11,049 nucleotides of DNA from the NCBI GenBank assembly GCA_016550425.1, contig JABXGS010000007.1, positions 1 to 11,049 of the forward strand. Direction: 5' to 3'. How positions within the stretch are numbered: position 1 is the stretch's first letter; each line of letters opens with the position of its first letter. Positions 6,052 to 11,049 of this stretch are shown piece by piece. Position numbers and translations under genes: made by a program. The DNA is from an archaeon (GTDB lineage: Archaea; Asgardarchaeota; Hermodarchaeia; Hermodarchaeales; Hermodarchaeaceae). The notes under the pieces are model-generated. The model searched no databases. It saw only the letters and a program-made list of their open reading frames with translations, and was not told where the DNA came from.

Positions 6052-7461
6052 TTGGCTAAGTACTTAATCATTGACTCAAAAGGCGTCGAAAAACCTCTCG
6101 ATTTAGACGATTTAGATAGTCAGGTGGCTGTCAAAGGAGAACTTCGCACCTTTATCGAGACAGAAGAACTTGGTCGAGCCGCCAAAGGGGAACCACCCCA
6201 TATTCGCATTATGCGGCAATTGGAACTCATCGATTACGAACCTGCTTCTGATGTGGGACACTTCAAATTCTATCCCAAAGGAGCGCTCTTGAAGGAGTTA
6301 TTGGAAGATTATGTCCATACGATTGCAGTAGATATGATTGGGGCCATGCGAATTGAAACCCCCTTGATGTATCGGATTAGCCAGAAAGATATTGCCGAGC
6401 AGGCAGAGAAATTCTTGGAAAAAGATTACCGCATTAAATTAAGTAAAGACAAGGAGCTCTTATTACGCTTTGCTGGCGATTTTGGTCTATTTTCGACGAT
6501 GAAAAACACGCAAATGTCCCATCGACAGCTTCCGGTTCGGATTTTTGAACTCTCTCCTTCATTCCGGCTAGAAAAACGGGGTGAATGTGTGGGTCTTCGA
6601 AGATTACGAGCGTTTACTATGCCGGATATTCATTGTTTCTGCGCGGACTATGAACAGGGTAAACAGGAATTCGCAATGATTACCAAGAATTATGATACTC
6701 TAATTCACGGTCTTGGTATCGATTATCTGCTGGTTTTCCGGATAGTCGAAGAATATTATGAACAGACCAAAGACTTACTCATTATGCTCGCTAAGGATCT
6801 GAAACGTGCCATCCTTGTCGAGTTATTACCGGAAATGACGCATTACTGGAACGTGAAGAACGAATTTCAGTTTGTGGATGCTGCAGAGGGTTCGGGACAA
6901 CTGAGTACAGTTCAACTCGATGTCACTGATGCAGAACGTTATGGAATTACTTACGTGAATGAGAACGGGGAGGATGTGGGCTGCATCATTGTCCACACCA
7001 GCATAGGGAGTCTTGAAAGGCTAGTGTACGGGCTACTCGAAAGTGCTGCAAAACGGCAACAAGAGGGACAACTTCCCATGTTACCGCTTTGGCTCTCACC
7101 GGTCCAAGTCGTTATTGCGCCCATAGCAGATCGTCATAAAGCCTATGCCAGTGAAATTGTCGATCAACTCCGGTCACGGAATGTTCGGGCAGTTCTTGAT
7201 GATCGCGGAAAAACCATAGGCTGGAAAGTTAGAAATGCTGGACAACAGTGGGTTCCCTTTCTTGCTGTTATCGGTGATAACGAGATGAAAGCTAAGGACT
7301 TTCCAGTAACGCTTCGTGAAAAATCAACAGCGAAAAAATCCTACAAGAAACCAATGACAGTCGGTTCCCTTGCTCAGTTCGTAAATGACGCTTCCAAAGA
7401 GAAACCATTCCGGCAATTGTCATTACCGAAACAGATGTCGATGTGGCCAATCTTCATTTAG
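6052..7461 (+). CDS. thrS: Threonyl-tRNA synthetase, archaeal type, editing domain absent
   Basis: Charges tRNA-Thr with threonine in the cytosol. The 469 residues (from TTG 6052) correspond to the class II catalytic core plus the C-terminal anticodon-binding domain of archaeal ThrRS. Landmarks: YEPASDVGHFKFYPKG; motif 2 FRLEKRGE (171-178) running into LRRLRAFTMPDIH; motif 3 GSLER (319-323); and LPLWLSPVQVVIAP opening the anticodon domain (about 345-469). Archaeal ThrRS usually has about 610-640 residues because of an N-terminal DTD-like editing domain of some 140 residues plus linker; this protein starts at the linker. The divergent M24 gene fills the upstream DNA, so the domain was not missed by frame choice. 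Zinc ligands expected as Cys-His-His read D143 (FAGDFG, usually AACFG), H194 and H315. TTG 6052 has AGGAAGG upstream; TTG 6031 would add YRKALAL without a visible ribosome site. It converges on the methyltransferase gene, 15 bp away. Confidence 0.95.
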   Translation: MAKYLIIDSKGVEKPLDLDDLDSQVAVKGELRTFIETEELGRAAKGEPPHIRIMRQLELIDYEPASDVGHFKFYPKGALLKELLEDYVHTIAVDMIGAMRIETPLMYRISQKDIAEQAEKFLEKDYRIKLSKDKELLLRFAGDFGLFSTMKNTQMSHRQLPVRIFELSPSFRLEKRGECVGLRRLRAFTMPDIHCFCADYEQGKQEFAMITKNYDTLIHGLGIDYLLVFRIVEEYYEQTKDLLIMLAKDLKRAILVELLPEMTHYWNVKNEFQFVDAAEGSGQLSTVQLDVTDAERYGITYVNENGEDVGCIIVHTSIGSLERLVYGLLESAAKRQQEGQLPMLPLWLSPVQVVIAPIADRHKAYASEIVDQLRSRNVRAVLDDRGKTIGWKVRNAGQQWVPFLAVIGDNEMKAKDFPVTLREKSTAKKSYKKPMTVGSLAQFVNDASKEKPFRQLSLPKQMSMWPIFI

Positions 7462-7476
7462 AAAACAGCTTTGCTA

Positions 7477-8853
7477 CTAATCAAAAGGTATTGGCTCACG
7501 TTGGAGTTTAGCAATGAAAAAACCTTCAGTATCTTCACGATGTGGAAATAGACGTTGGCATTCTGTCATTCCCTCAAATCCCGCTATCCCTAGCCAAGGC
7601 TGCGAAGGCACTAAACTAAAGCCTATATTGGCATCAAGAAAATCTCGGATGAGGTGCTCATTTTCGTCCAGAGTCAAAGAACAGGTTGAATACACCAAAA
7701 ATCCTCCTGGTTCAACCAACTTGCTTCCCATTTCTAGTAGACTAGCTTGAACCCGGTTGAGACGACGAATTTTTTCGGGGCTCATGGTCCATTTGACTTC
7801 CGGGCGTGTTTGAATCACACCGGTATTGCTACATGGGGGATCGACCAAAACATACTTACTCGAAAAATTGGTCCGAAAAGGAAGCTTAAGGCTATTAGCA
7901 AATATTACGTGGGTATTCCTTACACCTAGCCGTCCAAGGTTCCGGGTCATTTCTTCAACACGTAACGGCATATTATCCAAGGCAAGTATGTTCCCCTGAT
8001 TCTTCATCAGCTGAGCAAGATGTGAGGCCTTACTCCCTGGTGCTGCACATAAGTCAATTACAATTTCAGCAGGACTTGGATCAACAATATGTGATACTAA
8101 CCCACTGGCTAGGCTTTGAAGGTAAACGCCATGTTGGGCATATACCTCTGTTTGTGTAACCGGAACGTTCCCCCGTTGGAGCTTCAACATTTCTGGGAGC
8201 TTTTCAATGGGAGTGCAAAGGAACTCAGCTTGTTCAAGCTCCTTTAATGTCTGATTGTGTGGTTGAATCAATGTATTAACACGAACATAGACCGAAGGGT
8301 TTTGAAGACTTGTTGAAAAGAACTTCTTTGCTTCGTCTGGTCCAAGAATTCGTGTCATGTATTCGAATAACCATCGAGGAATCGAATATTCAAGCTCTTC
8401 TAATCCCATATCATGAAATGCGGTTATAACTTTAGCAAAGTTAGTCTTCTGCATTTTTCGTAAAACAGCGTTGACAAAACCAGCCAGTCGTTTGTTTTTT
8501 CGACGTTTAATGGTTGCAACGGCTTCATTTGTGGCAAGAGCTGGAGGTGTATCTGTGAAGTGAATAAGATAAGTAGCTACTCGCAATGTATTGCCGATAA
8601 AGGAGTCAATCTCTGCAATCTGGGTTTTCTTTAGAACTTGATCAAGAAGGAAATCAATTGTGTTCAAACGACGAACCGATTCAAAGACTAGACTATGAAT
8701 GGCAGTTCGAATTCGCCAATCCGTAATATCCCATTTCCTAGCAATTTGACCCATTGCCCCACGAAGGGATTGAGCTTCTTCGTTCCAAAGTGAGAGGACT
8801 TCTGCAGCAACCTCTTCACGACTAATTTCCTTGTGTTTCTTTTGAGGGGGCAC
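7477..8853 (-). CDS. NusB-RsmB/NSUN-type RNA cytosine-C5 methyltransferase
   Basis: SAM-dependent enzyme making 5-methylcytosine in rRNA or tRNA. The 458 residues comprise a NusB-like helical domain (about 10-135, ending in the typical FVNAVLRK), a linker with the RVNTL strand (191-195), and a Rossmann methyltransferase domain (about 240-450). SAM motif I is DLCAAPGSK (267-275; usual form GGK), and D293 likely binds the ribose. DPPCS carries C341, which helps product release, and YSTCS carries C391, the nucleophile that attacks C6. The C-terminal FPHREDTEGFFIAKL is a family hallmark. Length and order match bacterial RsmB (about 430 residues). The GTG start has AGGAG 10 nt upstream, and a TATA (8891-8897) predicts a leader of about 15 nt. 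It converges on ThrRS and diverges from the NIF3 gene. Target base unknown; 16S rRNA C967 would be the RsmB-like guess, a tRNA target the archaeal NSUN-like one. Confidence 0.94.
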   Translation of the reverse strand: MPPQKKHKEISREEVAAEVLSLWNEEAQSLRGAMGQIARKWDITDWRIRTAIHSLVFESVRRLNTIDFLLDQVLKKTQIAEIDSFIGNTLRVATYLIHFTDTPPALATNEAVATIKRRKNKRLAGFVNAVLRKMQKTNFAKVITAFHDMGLEELEYSIPRWLFEYMTRILGPDEAKKFFSTSLQNPSVYVRVNTLIQPHNQTLKELEQAEFLCTPIEKLPEMLKLQRGNVPVTQTEVYAQHGVYLQSLASGLVSHIVDPSPAEIVIDLCAAPGSKASHLAQLMKNQGNILALDNMPLRVEEMTRNLGRLGVRNTHVIFANSLKLPFRTNFSSKYVLVDPPCSNTGVIQTRPEVKWTMSPEKIRRLNRVQASLLEMGSKLVEPGGFLVYSTCSLTLDENEHLIRDFLDANIGFSLVPSQPWLGIAGFEGMTECQRLFPHREDTEGFFIAKLQREPIPFD

Positions 8854-8863
8854 GTTCTTGGTT

Positions 8864-8868
8864 CTCCT
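8864..8868 (-). promoter_or_regulatory. Shine-Dalgarno AGGAG supporting the GTG start at 8853
   Basis: AGGAG on the minus strand, 10 nt upstream of GTG 8853. It supports this non-ATG start. Confidence 0.55.
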
Positions 8869-8890
8869 CGCGTTGCCTAGCGAAGAGGGA

Positions 8891-8897
8891 TTATAAA
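8891..8897 (-). promoter_or_regulatory. TATA box of the methyltransferase gene
   Basis: TTTATAA on the minus strand, centred near 8894. A start point about 26 nt downstream falls at 8868, just at the Shine-Dalgarno, giving a short 15-nt leader. Confidence 0.45.
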
Positions 8898-8961
8898 GTC
8901 TTTGAAATTATTGTATCGCAGACCCCACAAAAGACTAAAAATCTAGATTAGTTCTCTTGGG

Positions 8962-8968
8962 TATAATC
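8962..8968 (+). promoter_or_regulatory. TATA box of the NIF3 gene, predicting a leaderless mRNA
   Basis: TATAATC centred near 8965 predicts transcription start around 8989-8991, at the ATG itself. No Shine-Dalgarno is visible before this ATG, which agrees with leaderless translation. Confidence 0.5.
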
Positions 8969-8988
8969 ACAGCCGAAGTTGTGTTTTC

Positions 8989-9804
8989 ATGACGACTCTA
9001 TGGGATATTATTTCGCATATTAGAAAACTAGCACCAGCAATGTATGTGCCACAGGACGATGTCGATGGCGTGATTCTTGGCGTCAATGATGAATCAAAGC
9101 AACGACGTGTACGGATTAATGCCGTTGATGTCTGTGTAGATATCACACTTCCTGTCATCGTTAAAGCCAACGAGCACAAAGCCAACTTCCTCATTACACA
9201 TCGCTCTCCCTTTCCACGATCGACCCACACATTAACAGGGGTTCCCCAACTGCTACTGCAGCATCTACTAAAACATAAAATGACAGTCTATGTCACCCAT
9301 TATAATTGGGCCATGGTTGACGGAGGAATGAACGATGTGCTAGCACATACGCTTGGATTCGATGTTTTCGATGTGTTCAAAGTTCCTCTTTTAGGTGGAA
9401 TTCATCCACTCGGACGCGCATGTGAAGTTCCCAAAGAAATGAATCTCAAGATGTTAATTCAATATGTCACAAAACGGCTAAATGTTCCATCAATCAATTA
9501 TGTTGGGAATCTTGATGATGAAGTGAATCGGCTCGTAATCGTCTCTGGTGATGGAATTAACTCTCACTGGCTACATCTAGCAAGGCAACGCGGATATGAT
9601 ACCTATCTCACAGGACATCTTACTCATGAACTAGCAATTCAGGCTAGCCAATTAAAAATAAAACTTGTTGCCCTCCCTCAGAGTTTCACCGAATCACCTG
9701 GGATGAGTCGGTTGACACAAATTCTCGATGTGGAACTTCCTAAAGTTACATTTAACTTCATTGACCCCACATTACCATACTCAACGTTACTTACCCGACC
9801 CTAA
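8989..9804 (+). CDS. NIF3/DUF34 family protein with degraded dinuclear metal site
   Basis: NIF3 (E. coli YbgI) proteins form toroidal hexamers with a two-metal site; their biochemical role is unsettled. The 271-residue length fits the compact single-fold form. Family landmarks are present: an N-terminal W-DII-HI-LAP block, GVILGVNDE (27-35), VDVCVDIT (46-53), NFLITHRSPF (66-75), THYNWAMVDGGMNDVLA (103-119), YDTYLTGHLTHELA (203-216) and LPQSFTESPG (229-238). Against the family ligands, the HH pair is H71-R72, the Asp of HTNLDA is A108, and the His of GHYATE is Q231. H104 and E235 remain. About half the ligands are therefore lost, so normal two-metal binding is unlikely. The frame is intact. 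The ATG appears leaderless. The actin-related gene starts 35 bp downstream on the same strand, suggesting one transcript. Family assignment is firm; loss of metal is inferred from motif alignment by eye. Confidence 0.88.
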   Translation: MTTLWDIISHIRKLAPAMYVPQDDVDGVILGVNDESKQRRVRINAVDVCVDITLPVIVKANEHKANFLITHRSPFPRSTHTLTGVPQLLLQHLLKHKMTVYVTHYNWAMVDGGMNDVLAHTLGFDVFDVFKVPLLGGIHPLGRACEVPKEMNLKMLIQYVTKRLNVPSINYVGNLDDEVNRLVIVSGDGINSHWLHLARQRGYDTYLTGHLTHELAIQASQLKIKLVALPQSFTESPGMSRLTQILDVELPKVTFNFIDPTLPYSTLLTRP

Positions 9805-9828
9805 TCATTTCCGTATCTTAAAGGAACT

Positions 9829-9832
9829 GAGG
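9829..9832 (+). promoter_or_regulatory. Shine-Dalgarno of the first actin-related gene
   Basis: GAGG, 7 nt before ATG 9840. It is in the short gap after the NIF3 stop, consistent with translation of the second gene of an operon. Confidence 0.6.
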
Positions 9833-9839
9833 AACCCTC

Positions 9840-10853
9840 ATGCAGAATCCCCTTATTATCGATTTAGGCACGGGCTATCTCAAATATGGCCATCCTGATG
9901 ATGCTCTTCCCAAGATAATTCCTGCATACCTGAAAGATCCTGAAAAGAATAAGGGTGACCCCTATCTTACTACACTTGACCCAACACGAATTGGTAAATT
10001 CTATCCCCTCGAAAATGGAAGTCTTCCAGATAGTGAGATTCTAGCCCCTCTCATTCTGGATGTATTTAACCGGGTAGCGATTGGAGGGTTCCAACGGGTT
10101 GCAACTGAACTCCAACTCCTCGTTTTTTCTACAGTCGAGCAAAATCGTATCTATGATGTGTGTGATGGACTTCGAGAAAAACTTGGATGCCGGAAACTCC
10201 TTGCAGCTTATCAACAAGTTCTCACACTCCTATTCCTTGGAAAACATACAGGAACAGTCGTAGATATTGGGCACACGATTTCGATTATAACGCCCATTTA
10301 CCAAGGATTTCTCCTACGGGAACATGTAGTTGATACCGTAACAGGAAGTCTCTATGTGACTGCAGCTTTACGGCGCCTATTCGAGGAAAAAGCAAAGAAT
10401 TCAGCAAAGTACTCTGACTATGCCAAAATTGCAACAGACACCAAAGCCATCGAGTATATTAAACGTAATTTCTGTCAGGTTCGTCCTAATCCTAAAATCA
10501 AGAAAACGCCGCGTGAATGGCATTATCGACGTAAAGATCTAAAAGTTCCTCTGGGCTCGGTTACTTGGAAAGCACCAGAAGTCCTGTTCGACCCTTCACT
10601 CATTGGGATTGGTGATATGGGGCTGATAGATGCTGTGGTGAATTGTATTGAGCAGGCTGATATGACCATCCGCCGAGAACTATCAAATGATATTGTACTC
10701 ACGGGAGGTGGATCCCTCTTCCTTGGACTCCGTGAACGGTTCGAATACGAACTCAAACGTCGCCTTCCACATCTTCCCATTAATGTTTACGCACTCGAGG
10801 ATGCATTGACCAACGCGTGGTCAGGTGCCGCAACTCTGCATAGACCACCTTAA
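9840..10853 (+). CDS. Eukaryote-type actin-related protein, divergent
   Basis: Actin-fold ATPase, presumably cytoskeletal and possibly filament-forming. The 337 residues compare with about 375 in actin. Visible actin blocks: phosphate-1 loop DLGTGYLK (8-15; D8 and K15 match actin D11 and K18); YPLENG (55-60; actin YPIEHG); YQQVLTL with Q125 at actin Q137; phosphate-2 VVDIGHT (D142 at actin D154); PIYQGF (152-157); IATDTK (197-202; actin IVRDIK); APEVLFDPSLIG (245-256; actin CPEALFQPSFLG); IRREL; and IVLTGGGSLFLGL (285-297). These make it actin/Arp-like, not MreB or ParM. H145 replaces actin D157 and I149 replaces H161. Subdomain 2, holding the DNase-I loop, is about 10 residues shorter. A basic stretch (KKTPREWHYRRKDLK, 221-235) fills the subdomain 4 side. 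ATG 9840 has GAGG 7 nt upstream. A second actin gene follows after 112 bp. Not close enough to call a lokiactin. Confidence 0.92.
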   Translation: MQNPLIIDLGTGYLKYGHPDDALPKIIPAYLKDPEKNKGDPYLTTLDPTRIGKFYPLENGSLPDSEILAPLILDVFNRVAIGGFQRVATELQLLVFSTVEQNRIYDVCDGLREKLGCRKLLAAYQQVLTLLFLGKHTGTVVDIGHTISIITPIYQGFLLREHVVDTVTGSLYVTAALRRLFEEKAKNSAKYSDYAKIATDTKAIEYIKRNFCQVRPNPKIKKTPREWHYRRKDLKVPLGSVTWKAPEVLFDPSLIGIGDMGLIDAVVNCIEQADMTIRRELSNDIVLTGGGSLFLGLRERFEYELKRRLPHLPINVYALEDALTNAWSGAATLHRPP

Positions 10854-10872
10854 GCTGCTTTCTGCATGGTTC

Positions 10873-10877
10873 TTTTT
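10873..10877 (+). terminator. Candidate oligo-T terminator after the first actin-related gene
   Basis: A run of five T residues in a pyrimidine-rich stretch (TTCTTTTTCCCC), 20 nt beyond the stop codon, with no hairpin. It may end the NIF3-actin transcript; the run is short, so read-through into the next actin gene is possible. Confidence 0.3.
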
Positions 10878-10965
10878 CCCCGTACCACCTAATAATTTCG
10901 AGAAATCTCTAGACATTAGCTTTCGAATAGAAACTATTTTCAAATATGTATCCTAGGTTTGGTTT

Positions 10966-11049
10966 GTGAATAATACCCAAGCCAACCTTATCATTGACCT
11001 GGGTAGTGGCTACATGAAATGTGGGTTTCCTGAACAACCAGAACCCATA
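10966..11049 (+). CDS. Second eukaryote-type actin-related protein, 3'-truncated by window edge
   Basis: Only the first 28 codons are inside the window. They encode the actin N-terminal strand and phosphate-1 loop LIIDLGSGYMKCGFPEQ. This aligns with actin CDNGSGLVKAGFAGD and with residues 5-21 of the neighbouring actin-related protein; D11, G13 and K18 (here numbering from GTG) are in place. CGFPE is closer to eukaryotic actin/Arp (KAGFAG, KCGYAG) than the first gene's YGHPD. An in-frame TAG at 10954-10956 limits the N terminus, and GTG 10966 is the only common start codon after it. AGGT at 10955-10958 is 7 nt upstream and is a plausible ribosome site. The gene follows the first actin-related gene by 112 bp on the same strand. 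The rest of the protein lies beyond the window. Confidence 0.85.
   Translation, partial: MNNTQANLIIDLGSGYMKCGFPEQPEPI

Noticed and set aside
10523..10780. 85-codon open frame antisense to the first actin-related gene
   Set aside because: Arg/Ser-rich low-complexity translation with no motif, fully within the conserved actin C-terminal region.
9840..10853. MreB/ParM/FtsA or Hsp70 assignment for the actin-fold gene
   Set aside because: The blocks PIYQGF, APEVLFDPSLIG and IVLTGGG with YPLENG are specific to the actin/Arp group.
10930..10950. AT-rich stretch before the second actin-related gene as a TATA box
   Set aside because: Several weak TATA-like strings occur, but none gives a start point at a convincing distance from GTG 10966; transcription by read-through is equally possible.
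1..11049. CRISPR array, insertion sequence, prophage or toxin-antitoxin locus
   Set aside because: No regularly spaced repeats, transposase or integrase motifs, or terminal inverted repeats were seen; all sizeable stretches are accounted for by cellular genes.

Overview
The window reads as a stretch of archaeal chromosome, most likely from an Asgard archaeon. The archaeal signs are an ABCE1/Rli1 ribosome-recycling ATPase, a ThrRS catalytic core of archaeal type, a DUF89 protein, TATA-box promoters, mixed leaderless and Shine-Dalgarno starts, and tRNA genes ended by a bare T-run. The Asgard assignment rests on two consecutive genes for eukaryote-type actin relatives at the right edge. The first carries actin blocks that MreB lacks, such as PIYQGF, APEVLFDPSLIG and IVLTGGG. 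The lineage below Asgard cannot be settled from this sequence.

Layout, left to right: (1) 1-1629 (+), the 3' 90% of ABCE1. (2) 1639-2562 (-), a DUF89-family protein, convergent with ABCE1. (3) 2652-2729 (-), tRNA-Arg(CCG). (4) 2854-3957 (+), an M24 'pita-bread' peptidase homologue whose metal-binding residues are almost all replaced. (5) 4092-4595 (+), an unrecognised small helical protein. (6) 4677-4753 (+), tRNA-Arg(GCG). (7) 4763-5947 (-), a second M24 protein with an intact metal site. (8) 6052-7461 (+), a threonyl-tRNA synthetase with catalytic and anticodon-binding domains but no N-terminal editing domain, divergent from gene 7. (9) 7477-8853 (-), a NusB-RsmB type RNA cytosine-5 methyltransferase. 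(10) 8989-9804 (+), a NIF3/DUF34 protein with a degraded dinuclear metal site. (11) 9840-10853 (+), an actin-related protein close behind NIF3. (12) 10966-11049 (+), the first 28 codons of a second actin-related protein. No intergenic stretch exceeds 300 bases.

Much of the content concerns translation: ABCE1 for ribosome splitting, two arginine tRNAs, ThrRS and an RNA m5C methyltransferase. The genes mostly stand as single units or short pairs with their own promoters; the clearest operon candidate is NIF3 plus actin, 35 bp apart. There is no sign of a mobile element, CRISPR array, toxin-antitoxin or phage gene.

The most notable theme is loss or exchange of catalytic or ligand residues in otherwise intact reading frames. 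The first M24 protein keeps one of five metal ligands. NIF3 keeps about half of its ligands. ThrRS has Asp where the zinc-binding Cys is expected. The actin relative has His and Ile at the positions of actin D157 and H161. All these calls come from aligning by eye against family motifs from memory.
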